Assembly: GCF_001718415.1 (NCBI RefSeq)
Contig: NZ_CP013377.1
Coordinates: 1,178,001 to 1,242,000, forward strand
DNA length: 64,000 nucleotides
Source of the DNA: Burkholderia pseudomultivorans
GTDB taxonomy: Bacteria; Pseudomonadota; Gammaproteobacteria; Burkholderiales; Burkholderiaceae
Direction of reading: 5' to 3'
The notes beneath the pieces were generated by a model. The model saw only the letters and a program-made list of their open reading frames with translations. It was not told where the DNA came from and searched no databases. Every line of letters starts with the position of its first letter. The stretch's first letter is position 1. A program made the position numbers and the translations under genes. Shown here in pieces: positions 34,498 to 44,028 of the stretch.

Positions 34498-34830
34498 TCA
34501 GATCACGCAGCGCGCGATCGCGAAGCGCATCGCTTCCTCGGCCGGCTCGCTGCCCGAGCCGCGTACGACCTTGACGACCGAGCCGTTGCCGGACGGCGTG
34601 AGCGTGACGAAATACGCGCGCGAGCCGACGGTAATGTCGGTCACGCCGTTGTGCTGCGACTGCTCGGTGCCCGACAGCCGGCTGTCGAGGCAGTTGGCGA
34701 TCGCGTGGGCCGGACGCTGCGACGACACGTAGATCATCGGCGCCGCGCCGGACGCGGCGGACTCGGACGAAGGAGCCGAACCGCAGGCAGCGAGCAGGGC
34801 GGCGGGAAGGAGCAGCAGGAATCGTTTCAT
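34498..34830 (-). CDS. small lipoprotein of unknown function
   Basis: 110 residues. The signal peptide ends in lipobox LLAAC (Cys16), followed by a Ser/Ala linker and a compact domain with two Cys (NCLDSRLSGTEQ and ARCVI at the end) that could form a disulfide. The residues around VTLTPSGNGSVVKVVRG suggest a beta-rich domain. I do not recognise a characterised family; similar small lipoproteins are common in Burkholderia. It has a good signal sequence and normal codon usage. Confidence 0.8.
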   Translation of the reverse strand: MKRFLLLLPAALLAACGSAPSSESAASGAAPMIYVSSQRPAHAIANCLDSRLSGTEQSQHNGVTDITVGSRAYFVTLTPSGNGSVVKVVRGSGSEPAEEAMRFAIARCVI

Positions 34831-35004
34831 GGTCGGATCGTCGTGTCTCTCGTGTCGAGGCTGGGGCGCGGGGTAGGCGAAACGCGAAGCTTCGCGACGA
34901 AACCGCGGCGAATCGCGCCGTTTTTGACGGGCGACGCGGGCGGTTGACGACGAAGTATACCCGCAGCATCCGACACGGATTGCGGGCTGAAACGATTCGA
35001 TACA

Positions 35005-35037
35005 ACAAGCACCCGCTGCCGCACCGGGCAGCGGGTG
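35005..35037 (-). terminator. rho-independent terminator after the 35088-35417 gene
   Basis: An 11-bp perfect stem (35010-35020 with 35027-35037, 6-nt loop) is followed on the minus strand by CTTGTTGTA, moderately T-rich. It lies about 50 bp after the stop at 35088. Confidence 0.65.
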
Positions 35038-35087
35038 TTCAGGCGATGGCGACTGGGCGCGGGTATCGGCGGGTTTGTCGTGAACGC

Positions 35088-35417
35088 TTATTGACCGATC
35101 CGGTTGCCGACCGCGTTTTCCTGCCGGTTCAGCACGTGCTGTTCGCTCTTGGTGATGTGGCCGCGATCCTGCGCGGCCATGTCCCGCTCTTCCTGGCGGA
35201 TCTTGCGGTCGTCACGGTGCAGGCGCGCGGCCTGCGCGTGCGACATCTCGCCCTCCCTCACTTCGTGATGGATGCGGCGATTCTGGTTCGCGAGGCGCTG
35301 GTTGACCTCTTCGCGGCGCGGATGCGCCTGCTGCCACGGCGTGTCGGCGAAGGCGGTGCCGGTCAGCACCGACATCAGGGTGGCGGCGATCGCGAAATGG
35401 CGGGTAAGGGCTCGCAT
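35088..35417 (-). CDS. secreted charged helical protein of unknown function
   Basis: 109 residues with a signal peptide (cleavage near AFA-D, residue 24). The mature part is highly charged and helical, rich in Arg, Glu, Gln, His and Asn (EEVNQRLANQNRRIHHEVRE, then KLxRxDRxIRxEER-like spacing), with no Cys. The heptad-like pattern suggests a coiled coil. I have seen similar proteins widely in Burkholderia but know no assigned function. Its upstream region (35418-35560) and own terminator make it a single-gene unit. Confidence 0.8.
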   Translation of the reverse strand: MRALTRHFAIAATLMSVLTGTAFADTPWQQAHPRREEVNQRLANQNRRIHHEVREGEMSHAQAARLHRDDRKIRQEERDMAAQDRGHITKSEQHVLNRQENAVGNRIGQ

Positions 35418-35560
35418 GATGTTTCTCCTGTCGTTGCGCGTCCGGATCGTGGACGCTTGACGAAAAAACGCGCTGCCCGCGCCGCCTGTTGACGCTCGAT
35501 CTGTATCGATTGCAAGCGTTTATTACGTCTGCCGATTGGCGGACGCGGCCGGGCGCCGGA

Positions 35561-37120
35561 TCAGTGCGCGCCCGCCGCCGCGGCATTCGCGTCGCCGTCG
35601 GCCGAGCGCGCGGGCTTCGTGATCCAGATCAGCGGAATGATCGCGATGAAGATGATCGCCGACACGTAGAAGATGTCGTTCAGCCCCATCACGGCCGCCT
35701 GCGAATCGACCGACGCATTGAAGAACGCGAACGCCGAATCGGGGCTCAGGTGCAGCAGCGTGCGCAGCGCGTCGACCTGTTGCGAGAACACCGGGTTGTC
35801 GACGCTCGCCTGTTCGGTGAGCCGCGTGTGGTGCAGGATCGTGCGGTCGTTCCACGCATTGCTGATCAGCGACGTGCCGACCGCGCCGCAGAACGTGCGA
35901 CCGAAATTCGACAGGCCCGCCGCGGCCGGGATTTTTTCCGGCGGCAGTCCCGACAGGATGATCGACGTCAGCGGCACGAAGAACATCGCCATCGGGATGC
36001 CCTGCAGCAGCGTGGGCAGCACCAGGTCCCAGTGCGACACGTCGGCATAGAACGTGGTGCGCATCATGAACACGGCGGCGAAGCCGACGAATGCGAGCGT
36101 CGCGATATAGCGCGGATCGGTGCGCGGCAGGATGCGCCCCATGACCGGCGTGAGCACGATTGCGAAGATCCCGAGCGGCGCGGTCGCGAGCCCCGAGTCG
36201 ATCGCGCGGTAGCCGAGGTAGCCCTGCATCCATTGCGGCAGCAGCACGAGCGTGCCGAAGAACATCCCGTACGCGACCGAGATCGCGATCGTGCCGCCCG
36301 CGAAGTTGCGCTGCGTGAAGAGGCGCAGGTCGACGATCGGGTTCTTCTCGGTGAGCTCCCATACGAGGAAGAATGCGAAGCCGACCAGCGCGACGATGCC
36401 GAGCGCGACGACCATGGGCGAATTGAACCAGTCGAGGTCCTTGCCCTTGTCGAGCATGATCTGCAGCGATGCGACCCAGATCACGAGCAGCACGAGTCCG
36501 ACCGTGTCGATCGGCAGCCGGCGCGAGGCCGATTCGCGATCGCGGAACACGAGCCACGTGACCGCCGCCGCGAAGAAGCCGACCGGAATGTTGATGTAGA
36601 AGATCCACGACCAGTTGTAGTCGTAGGTGATCCAGCCGCCCAGCGACGGGCCTGCGATCGGGCCGACCAGCGCCGTCATCGACCATAGCGCGAGCGCGCT
36701 CGACGATTTCTGCCGCGGCCATGCACCGAGCAGCAGCGCCTGCGACAGCGGCGCGAGCGGGCCCGCAACCGCACCCTGCAGGATCCGGGCGGCGAGCAGC
36801 ATCGGCAGGTTCGGCGCGATCCCGCACAGCCACGATGCGAACACGAACAGCAGGATCGACGCGACGAACAGCCGGACCTGGCCGAAGCGCTGCGTGAGCC
36901 AGCCCGTCAGCGGAATCGACACCGCGTTCGCCGCTGCGAAGATCGTGATCACCCACGTGCCTTCGTCGACCGACACGCCGAGATCGCCCGAGATCGTCGG
37001 GATCGCGACGTTCGCGATCGACGAGTCGAGCACGTTCATGAACATCGCGAGCGACACCGCGATCGTGCCGATCGCGAGCCGGCCGCCCGACAACGGGCCT
37101 GGGGAGGACGGAGAGGACAT
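35561..37120 (-). CDS. DHA2-family (EmrB/QacA) multidrug exporter
   Basis: 519 residues with 14 predicted membrane segments. Motif C-like and motif A-like sequences of DHA2 transporters are present (MNVLDSSIANVAIPTISGDL near the N-terminus, LTQRFGQVRLF after TM2). It is a proton-driven exporter of the EmrB type, but no EmrA/HlyD adaptor gene is adjacent, so it may act alone or with a distant partner. ATG 37120 was chosen because the frame upstream is Pro/Arg-rich without homology. A LysR gene follows upstream on the same strand, 384 bp away. Confidence 0.93.
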   Translation of the reverse strand: MSSPSSPGPLSGGRLAIGTIAVSLAMFMNVLDSSIANVAIPTISGDLGVSVDEGTWVITIFAAANAVSIPLTGWLTQRFGQVRLFVASILLFVFASWLCGIAPNLPMLLAARILQGAVAGPLAPLSQALLLGAWPRQKSSSALALWSMTALVGPIAGPSLGGWITYDYNWSWIFYINIPVGFFAAAVTWLVFRDRESASRRLPIDTVGLVLLVIWVASLQIMLDKGKDLDWFNSPMVVALGIVALVGFAFFLVWELTEKNPIVDLRLFTQRNFAGGTIAISVAYGMFFGTLVLLPQWMQGYLGYRAIDSGLATAPLGIFAIVLTPVMGRILPRTDPRYIATLAFVGFAAVFMMRTTFYADVSHWDLVLPTLLQGIPMAMFFVPLTSIILSGLPPEKIPAAAGLSNFGRTFCGAVGTSLISNAWNDRTILHHTRLTEQASVDNPVFSQQVDALRTLLHLSPDSAFAFFNASVDSQAAVMGLNDIFYVSAIIFIAIIPLIWITKPARSADGDANAAAAGAH

Positions 37121-37503
37121 GCGGTTCCTGCGTGAAGAAGGGGGATCGTGGCGGCGCGCACGCGTCTCCGCGACCGCGCAGGCGCGTACGCGCGACGCCT
37201 GCGCGGTTGCGCCGCGAAACGGACGGAAACCCGCCGCGCGCGATGTGCGCCCCGTCGGCGGGGCACCGCGTGCAGCAGGCGGCTGGATCGGATGCACGAA
37301 GCCGTGAGCGGCCTCGGAACGGCGGGAGGGCGGCGGTCAGGAAGGCGCGACGCGCATGACGCGTCTGCGGGCGGCGCTCAGGCGGCCGCGGTCGTGGTCG
37401 TTTTGCATCGACACAGGCTAATGATGCGGCGCGCGACCATCAACTGGCCCCGGCTCATCAATCGATTGCGCCGTGCGCAATAATCGGCCCGCGAACCGGA
37501 CGC
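37121..37503. other. gene-free region between exporter and LysR gene
   Basis: 383 bp with no credible gene on either strand; frames through it are Arg-rich artefacts of high GC. It should contain the promoter of the exporter gene. No clear repeat or operator was found. Confidence 0.45.
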
Positions 37504-38406
37504 TCACGGCGCGGCGCGCCATCCGGTGAACACCTCCGCGAGGAAATCGACGAAGGCGCGCACCTTGCTGTCGAGCGTCGCGCGCCGCGGGTAGAGCACG
37601 TGCAGCTCGACGTCGTCGCTGCGGTGCCAGTCGGGCAGCACGATTTCGAGTTCGTTCCGTTCGAGCCGACGGCCCGTGTAGTGCGTCGAGATCAACGCGA
37701 TACCGCCGCCGCTCGCGGCCTGGCGCAACACCGTCACCGATTCGTTCGTGATCAGTACCGGCCGCACCGGCACGTCGGCCACTTCGCCGGCCACGTTGGT
37801 GAGCCGCAGCGTCAGGCCCGGCGCGTCGCGTCCGACCAGCAGCAGGTCGTGCTGCGCGAGGTCGTGCGGCGTGCACGGCCGGCCGACGCGATCGAGATAG
37901 GCGGGACTCGCCGCGAGCTTCGCCTGCGACCAGCCGAGCGAGCGCGCGACGTAGCTGGAATCGGTCAGCACGCCCGCGCGCAGGGCGACGTCGAAGCCGT
38001 GCTCGACCAGGTCGAGCGGGTTGTTGTCGTAGATCAGCACGAGCTGGACCAGCGGATAGCGCCGGCGAAACTCGGCGAGCGCCGGCTCCAGTTCGAAGAG
38101 GCCGATCGAGTAGGGCACCAGCACGCGCAGCGTGCCTTCCGGCGCGGTGCGCAGCGCGCGGGCCTGGCGATCGGCGTCGAGCAGGATTTCCTCGGCGCGC
38201 AGGCAGCGCTCGTAGTAGTCGCGCCCGGCCTCGGTAACGGACACGCGGCGCGTGGTGCGGTACAGCAGCTGCACGCCGAGGTCGTCTTCGAGCTGCTTGA
38301 CCTTGCGGCTCACGCGGCTGAGCGGCATGTCGAGGAGCGTGGCGGCGGCGGTGAAGCTGCCGCGTTCCACCACGCGCAGGAAGATCCGGATGCTGTCGAA
38401 GTCCAT
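37504..38406 (-). CDS. LysR-family transcriptional regulator
   Basis: 300 residues starting MDFDSIRIFLRVVERGSFTA with the helix-turn-helix LDMPLSRVSRKVKQLEDDLG and TTRRVSVTEAGRDYYERC, the CrgA/AaeR-type subgroup. It is divergent from the FUSC efflux gene across 145 bp. In the E. coli aae system a LysR protein controls an FUSC-domain efflux pump for aromatic acids, so a similar control is a reasonable inference here. Confidence 0.93.
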   Translation of the reverse strand: MDFDSIRIFLRVVERGSFTAAATLLDMPLSRVSRKVKQLEDDLGVQLLYRTTRRVSVTEAGRDYYERCLRAEEILLDADRQARALRTAPEGTLRVLVPYSIGLFELEPALAEFRRRYPLVQLVLIYDNNPLDLVEHGFDVALRAGVLTDSSYVARSLGWSQAKLAASPAYLDRVGRPCTPHDLAQHDLLLVGRDAPGLTLRLTNVAGEVADVPVRPVLITNESVTVLRQAASGGGIALISTHYTGRRLERNELEIVLPDWHRSDDVELHVLYPRRATLDSKVRAFVDFLAEVFTGWRAAP

Positions 38407-38551
38407 GAAAAATGCCTGAAGGGTCGGCCTCCGCGCATCTTAGCGTTCCCGCGGCGATTCCTGTCGGTCGCGCCGATTATCCTGCCAGGTGCAATAACGC
38501 ATCCCGCCGGGGCGTCTTAGTGGCCGAGCCGCGCAATCGTATGCTCGCCGC

Positions 38552-40591
38552 ATGAAATTCGCGCTCCCCAACCTGCCGCCGTTCGCGGCCGTCCGTACCG
38601 CGCTGCGCGACGCATGCCCGACGCTGCCGCCCGGCGCGCTCGGCTTCGCGCTGCGCAATACGGCCGCCTCGCTGCTTGCCCTCTATATCGCGTTCCGGAT
38701 GAATCTCGACGACCCGAAATGGGCCGCGTCGACCGTCTGGATCGTGGCGCAAGGCAGCCGCGGAATGGGGCTGTCGAAGAGTCAGTACCGGATTCTCGGC
38801 ACCGCGGTCGGTGCGGTGGTCGCGCTCGTGCTGACCGGCGCGTTCGCGCAGACGCCCGAACTGTTCGTGCCGGCGCTCGCGGGATGGATCGGTCTGTGCG
38901 CGGGCGTCGCGACCTTTCTGCGGAATTTTCGCGCGTACGCGGCGGTGCTGGCGGGCTACACGGCGGCCATCATCGCGATGGACGCGGTGTCCGCGCCGCT
39001 GCACGCGTTCGACATCGCCACCGCGCGGTTCCTGTACGTGGTGGTCGGCATCCTGTGCGGCGCGGCGTTCGAGACGGTGTTCGCTCCGGGCTCGCCGCTG
39101 CGCGACGTGCGCGCGCGGTTCGCGAACTATCTGCGGCACGCGGCCGCCGTCGGCGCGGGCGCGCTGCGCCGCGAGCCGAACGGCGCGGCCGTGCATCGGC
39201 TGTTCGCCGACGCGCTCGAGCTCGACACGGCGGCCGAGTATGCGGCCGCGGGCGCGCCGCCGGTGCGCAACGCGATCGGCCATCTGCGCACCGCGGTGCT
39301 GGGCGTGCTGTCCGCGCAGGCCGCGGGGCAGGCGCTGCGCGAGCATGCGGCGCGCAGCGGCGGCGAGCCGGAGCCGCTGGTTGCCGATGCCGCGCGCGTG
39401 CTCGACGGCGTGGCCGCATCGGCCGAGGCGGGGCCGGAGATGTCGGCGCTGCGCACGCGCGTAAACGACGCGTTGCGCGCCGAAGCCGCCGAGCCGGTCG
39501 GTTCGGACCCGTCGCGCCTGCTCACGCTCGACCGGCTCGCGGCGGTGCTCGCCGGGTTCGAGCGCGCGTTTGCGGGCAAGACGCTGATCGACCGGGAGCA
39601 GCGGCCGACGTCGCGCGTCCGCTATGCGTACCATCGGGACGCGGTGCTTGCGTGGCACAACGGCATTCGCGCATTCGTCGCGGTGCTGGCCGCGGCGGCG
39701 ATCTGGATCGTCAGCGCGTGGCCGTCGGGCGGCGGTTTCGTCGCGATCACGGGCGTGGTCTGCGCGCTGTTCTCGACGCGCCCGAATTCGGTAAGCGCCA
39801 CCGTCGGCTTCCTGAAAGGGGCAGCCTGCGCGGCGGTCGCGGGCGCGCTCTGCAATTTCGTGCTGCTGCCGGCGGTGTCGGGTTTCGAGATGCTCGCCTA
39901 CATCCTCGGCGTGTTCATGATCGGCACCGGGATCGCGATGCGCAATCCGCGCACGGCCGGTATCGGCAGCGGCTTCTCGATCTTCTTCTGGAATTTCACG
40001 TCGCCGGACAATACCGCGCGCATCGGCGACGCCGCATTCCTGAACTCGGCGCTCGCGACGCTGCTCGGCATCGCATTCGGCGCGCTGGTGTTCGCACTGG
40101 TGTTTCCCGGCGACCCCGGCGGGAGCCGGCGTCGCATGCATCGCGCCGTGCGCCGCGATCTCGCGAGCCTGGCCCGCGATCCGCACAAGTGGCGCGAGAG
40201 CGCATGGCTGAGCCGCACGGCCGACCGTCTCGCGCGCGCGTTCGGCTTCGCGGGCAGCTTGCCGCAGGCCGTCATCGAGCGTGATCTGCGCGACCTGCTC
40301 GCGACCTGGACGATTGGCGACAGCCTGCTGGCGCTGGCCGCACTGGCGGCGCGCGAACCGGCCGCGCGCCGGGCCGTGGCGGTGGTGCGGGGGCGGATCG
40401 GGCGGCAGGAGTTCGCCCGGATCGAACGAGCCTGCGACGCAGCGGCCCGCGCGCTGCGACGGCGCGTGGCCGATCTCGACAGCGACGACGGGCGCGTGCT
40501 GCTGTCCGGCGTCGTGCTGCTGCGGACGATCGCAGACGCGGTCGCTGCGCACGGCGAGTTCCTGTGCGATCGACGTGATCGACGCGATTGA
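38552..40591 (+). CDS. FUSC-family inner-membrane efflux protein (AaeB/YccS-like)
   Basis: 679 residues with two blocks of membrane helices (about residues 30-170 and 370-520) separated by long cytoplasmic helical regions, the FUSC/aromatic acid exporter layout. The duplicated block motif is visible as LYIAFRMNLDDPKWAASTVWIV and AIWIVSAWPSGGGFVAITGV. Members export aromatic carboxylic acids or fusaric acid, usually with an HlyD-type adaptor, which is missing here. It converges with the bestrophin gene 24 bp away. Confidence 0.9.
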   Translation: MKFALPNLPPFAAVRTALRDACPTLPPGALGFALRNTAASLLALYIAFRMNLDDPKWAASTVWIVAQGSRGMGLSKSQYRILGTAVGAVVALVLTGAFAQTPELFVPALAGWIGLCAGVATFLRNFRAYAAVLAGYTAAIIAMDAVSAPLHAFDIATARFLYVVVGILCGAAFETVFAPGSPLRDVRARFANYLRHAAAVGAGALRREPNGAAVHRLFADALELDTAAEYAAAGAPPVRNAIGHLRTAVLGVLSAQAAGQALREHAARSGGEPEPLVADAARVLDGVAASAEAGPEMSALRTRVNDALRAEAAEPVGSDPSRLLTLDRLAAVLAGFERAFAGKTLIDREQRPTSRVRYAYHRDAVLAWHNGIRAFVAVLAAAAIWIVSAWPSGGGFVAITGVVCALFSTRPNSVSATVGFLKGAACAAVAGALCNFVLLPAVSGFEMLAYILGVFMIGTGIAMRNPRTAGIGSGFSIFFWNFTSPDNTARIGDAAFLNSALATLLGIAFGALVFALVFPGDPGGSRRRMHRAVRRDLASLARDPHKWRESAWLSRTADRLARAFGFAGSLPQAVIERDLRDLLATWTIGDSLLALAALAAREPAARRAVAVVRGRIGRQEFARIERACDAAARALRRRVADLDSDDGRVLLSGVVLLRTIADAVAAHGEFLCDRRDRRD

Positions 40592-40615
40592 CGCGAACCA
40601 GGCGACCCAGGCGCC

Positions 40616-41536
40616 TTAGCTGAGCCGATACGCCTTGCCGGGCATCACTTCCGCCGGCAGCGGCTCGCGGTTCAGTTCGAGCAGCGTGCGCTCGATCTGC
40701 CGCGTGATCGCATCGAGCGCGAGATGGTTCGGCCCGTCGCCGAACGGCTCGGCGATCGCATGCGCGATCGCGTCGAGCGCGATCAGCGTGTAAGCGACGA
40801 ACACGGTGACGAACGGCGTCGCCGCGCCGATCGAATCGACGAGGCCGAACGGCAGCAGTACGCAGTACGCGTAGATGGTCCGGTGCAGCAGCACGTCGTA
40901 CGAGAACGGGATCGGCGTCGACGCGATGCGCTCGCAGCCGCTGACCATCGACACGAGATCGTCGAGGCGCGCATCGAGCATCCACAATCGCGTGTCGGCG
41001 AGGCGGCCCGCGTCGGCGCGCGCCGCGAAGGTCGCGCGCAGTTCGTGCACGATCGCGACGGGACGAAACCGCGCGGCGGCGATGCGCGCGTGGGTCGCGT
41101 CGTCGAGCAGCGGGCGCAGGTCGTCGACCGGATCGGTGCCGCGCAACTGGTGCTTGAGCGCATGGACGAACGCGATGACCGTGCGCACGAACGCGCGTCG
41201 CTCGCGTGCGTCGGGCGGAACCGCGCCGTAGCAGAGCGCCTGCGACGTCAGCGTGCGCGCGGCGGTCAGCACGCCGCCCCACAGCTGCCGCGCCTCGCGG
41301 TAGCGGTCGTAGCTCGCGTTGTTGCGAAACCCCGCGAAGATCGCGAGCGTCAGGCCGATCAGCGTGAACGGCGTCGGGTTCAGCGGCACCTTCTCGCCGA
41401 GCACGCGGCCGCCGCCCCAGACCGCGACCAGGCTGATGACGAGCGTCAGCACGAGCTGCGGCAGGATCGTCGGCAGCACCGAGCCGTTCCAGACCAGCAG
41501 CATGCGCAGCCAGTGCTCGCGCGGGCGAACGATCAT
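40616..41536 (-). CDS. bestrophin-family membrane protein (YneE-like)
   Basis: 306 residues of the bacterial bestrophin/UPF0187 family. It has the conserved N-terminal block (VRPREHWLRMLLVWNGSVLP, then FTLIGLTLAIFAGFRNNASYDRYREAR), two hydrophobic hairpins and the C-terminal YCVLLPFGLVDSIG region. Bacterial homologues form pentameric ion channels. It lies 12 bp after the upstream molybdoenzyme gene on the same strand, so the two may be co-transcribed. The physiological ion and role are unknown. Confidence 0.9.
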   Translation of the reverse strand: MIVRPREHWLRMLLVWNGSVLPTILPQLVLTLVISLVAVWGGGRVLGEKVPLNPTPFTLIGLTLAIFAGFRNNASYDRYREARQLWGGVLTAARTLTSQALCYGAVPPDARERRAFVRTVIAFVHALKHQLRGTDPVDDLRPLLDDATHARIAAARFRPVAIVHELRATFAARADAGRLADTRLWMLDARLDDLVSMVSGCERIASTPIPFSYDVLLHRTIYAYCVLLPFGLVDSIGAATPFVTVFVAYTLIALDAIAHAIAEPFGDGPNHLALDAITRQIERTLLELNREPLPAEVMPGKAYRLS

Positions 41537-41548
41537 CGCGGCGCTCCG

Positions 41549-43873
41549 TCAGGCGGCGATCGAGGCCGGCGCGGCCGCGCGATGCAGCAGCACCGGGATC
41601 GACTTCGAGGTCGGCGTGTTGCACACGTCGCCGACGCTGTCGAGCGGCACCAGCGGGTTCGTTTCCGGGTAGTACGCGCCGATGCAGCCGCGCGGGATGT
41701 CGTATTCGACGAGCAGGAAGCCGTCCGCGCGCCGCTCGATGCCGTCGTGCCACACGGTTTCCATGTCCACCCATTCGCCGGCCTTCAGCCCCAGCATCGC
41801 GAGATCGTCGCGGTTCGCGAACACCACGCGGCGCTGCCCGAACACGCCGCGATAGCGGTCGTCGAGCCCGTACACGGTCGTGTTGTACTGGTCGTGCGAG
41901 CGTGTGGTCATCAGCGTCATCAGGCGCTCGCCGTGCAGCGCGCGGGCGCGCTGGATCGGCGTGTCGGTCGGCAGCGCATGCGCGATGAAGTTCGCCTTGC
42001 CGGTCGGCGTCAGCCATTCGCGGTCGCGCGACGCGACCCGCAGGTGGAAGCCGCCCGGCCGCGCGATGCGCGCGTTGTAGTCGTAGAAGCCGTCGAGGGT
42101 CGCCTCGATCGCGTCGCGGATCTTCGCGTAGTCGTCCTTGTACGCGAGCCAGTCGATCTTGTCGCTGCCGAACAGCGCGTGGCCTAGGTGCGCGACGATC
42201 GCCGGTTCCGACATCAGGTTCGGCGACGCCGGCTTGTTCATCCCGTACGACACGTGCACCATGCTCATCGAGTCCTCGACCGTCACGCCTTGCGGCACGT
42301 TGTCCTGCAGGTCGATCTCGGTGCGGCCGAGCGTCGGCAGGATCAGCGCGTCGCGGCCGTGCACGAGGTGGCTGCGGTTGAGCTTGGTCGTGATGTGCAC
42401 GGTGAGGTCGCAGCGGCGCATGCCTTCCCAGGTGCGCGGCGTGTCGGGCGTCGCCATCGCGAAGTTGCCGCCCAGGCCGATCAGCACCTTCACGCGGCCT
42501 TCGAGCATCGCCTCGATCGTCTCGACGACGTCGTAGCCGTGATGGCGCGGCGGCTCGAAGTCGAACACGCGGCCGAGCCGGTCGAGGAAGGCCTGCGTCG
42601 GCTTTTCCTCGATGCCGACCGTGCGGTTGCCCTGCACGTTCGAGTGGCCGCGCACCGGGCACAGGCCCGCGCCGGGGCGGCCGATGTTGCCGCGCATCAG
42701 CATCAGGTTGGTCAGCATCTGCACGGTCGCGACCGAATGCTTGTGCTGCGTGATGCCCATCCCCCAGGTCGCGATCACGCGTTCGCTGCGTGCGTAGCGT
42801 TGCGCGAGGCCGTCGATCTGCTCGTACGGCACGCCGCTCTCGGCGGTCAGCGCGGCCCAGCTTTCGCGGCGCAGATCGTCGGCGAATGCGTCGAAGCCGG
42901 CCGTGTGCTCGTCGATGAACGCGATGTCGAGTACGCGCGATGCGCCGGCGGCGCGCGCGGCGTCGTCGAGTTCGAGCACGCGTTTCGCGATGCCCTTGAT
43001 CAGCGCGAAATCGCCGCCGATGGTCGGCTGGATGAACGTCGATGCGATCCGGGTGCCCGACATCGTCAGCATTTCGAGCGGGCTTTGCGGATCGGCGAAG
43101 CGCTCGAGCCCGCGTTCCTTCAGCGGGTTGATCGACACGATCGTCGCGCCGCGCTTAGCGCATTCGCGCAGCTCGCCGAGCATGCGCGGATGGTTGGTCG
43201 CCGGGTTCTGGCCGAAGATCAGCAGCGTGTCTGCGTGCTCGAAATCGTCGAGCGTGACGGTGCCCTTGCCGACGCCGACCGACGCCGGCAGCCCGCGGCT
43301 GGTCGCCTCGTGGCACATGTTCGAGCAGTCGGGGAAATTGTTCGTGCCGTACCGCCGCACCAGCAACTGATACAGGAACGCCGCTTCGTTGCTCGCGCGG
43401 CCCGACGTGTAGAACGCGGCCTGGTTCGGGTCGGGCAGCGCGCGCAGGTGGCGCGCGATCAGCGCGAACGCCTCGTCCCACGCGATCGGCACGTAGCGGT
43501 CGGTCTGCGCGTCGTACACCATCGGATCGGTGAGCCGGCCGTGCTGCTCGAGTTCGAAGTCCGACTGTTCGAGCAGCTCGGTTACCGTGTGCGCGGCGAA
43601 GAACGCGGGCGTCACGCGCTTGCTGGTCGCTTCGGCCGCGACGGCCTTCACGCCGTTCTCGCAGAATTCGAAGGTCGACGCGTGCTGGCGATCGGGCCAT
43701 GCGCAGCCGGGGCAGTCGAAGCCGTCCGGCTGGTTCTGGCGCAGCAGCGTGCGGTAGTTGCCGCCGGCGACCTTTTCCTTGATCAGGTTGATCGTGACGG
43801 CTTTCAGCGCGCCCCAGCCAGCGGCGGGATGGGTATAGGGCTCGATGCGCGCGGTGGCGGATTTCTTTTTCAT
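41549..43873 (-). CDS. FdhF/YdeP-family molybdopterin oxidoreductase
   Basis: 774 residues, the usual size of the YdeP/FdhF-like family. N-terminal residues include GFDCPGCAWPD, too few Cys for a full [4Fe-4S] site of the formate dehydrogenase type; the molybdopterin-binding blocks follow (GRASNEAAF, FGQNPATNHPRMLGELRECAKRGA, GNIGRPGAGLCPVRGHSNVQG) and a C-terminal dinucleotide domain. No electron-transfer subunit is adjacent. In E. coli YdeP contributes to acid resistance, mechanism unclear. ATG 43873 was chosen from KKKSATARIEPYTHPAAGW, the conserved start. Divergent from the MocR gene. Confidence 0.9.
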   Translation of the reverse strand: MKKKSATARIEPYTHPAAGWGALKAVTINLIKEKVAGGNYRTLLRQNQPDGFDCPGCAWPDRQHASTFEFCENGVKAVAAEATSKRVTPAFFAAHTVTELLEQSDFELEQHGRLTDPMVYDAQTDRYVPIAWDEAFALIARHLRALPDPNQAAFYTSGRASNEAAFLYQLLVRRYGTNNFPDCSNMCHEATSRGLPASVGVGKGTVTLDDFEHADTLLIFGQNPATNHPRMLGELRECAKRGATIVSINPLKERGLERFADPQSPLEMLTMSGTRIASTFIQPTIGGDFALIKGIAKRVLELDDAARAAGASRVLDIAFIDEHTAGFDAFADDLRRESWAALTAESGVPYEQIDGLAQRYARSERVIATWGMGITQHKHSVATVQMLTNLMLMRGNIGRPGAGLCPVRGHSNVQGNRTVGIEEKPTQAFLDRLGRVFDFEPPRHHGYDVVETIEAMLEGRVKVLIGLGGNFAMATPDTPRTWEGMRRCDLTVHITTKLNRSHLVHGRDALILPTLGRTEIDLQDNVPQGVTVEDSMSMVHVSYGMNKPASPNLMSEPAIVAHLGHALFGSDKIDWLAYKDDYAKIRDAIEATLDGFYDYNARIARPGGFHLRVASRDREWLTPTGKANFIAHALPTDTPIQRARALHGERLMTLMTTRSHDQYNTTVYGLDDRYRGVFGQRRVVFANRDDLAMLGLKAGEWVDMETVWHDGIERRADGFLLVEYDIPRGCIGAYYPETNPLVPLDSVGDVCNTPTSKSIPVLLHRAAAPASIAA

Positions 43874-43931
43874 GATGCTGCGTGAGTCGGGATCGATGGG
43901 TGCAGAGTACGTGGGGCGCCCCGGCGGCTGT

Positions 43932-43948
43932 GTGTACACCTGTTCACT
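43932..43948. promoter_or_regulatory. candidate MocR operator: tandem repeat with palindrome
   Basis: Between the molybdoenzyme and MocR genes, GTGTACAC (43932-43939) is a perfect palindrome, and TGTACACC/TGTTCACT (43933-43940 and 43941-43948) form adjacent imperfect direct repeats. MocR/PdxR regulators commonly bind direct repeats in the divergent promoter. The surrounding stretch is AT-rich. Confidence 0.4.
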
Positions 43949-44028
43949 TCAAAAAAGAGTACAGTTTCGCCAACTTGCACAGTGCGGATCGCAACTGTGT
44001 TGCTGAAAGGTATTTGAAGGGGAGGCGG

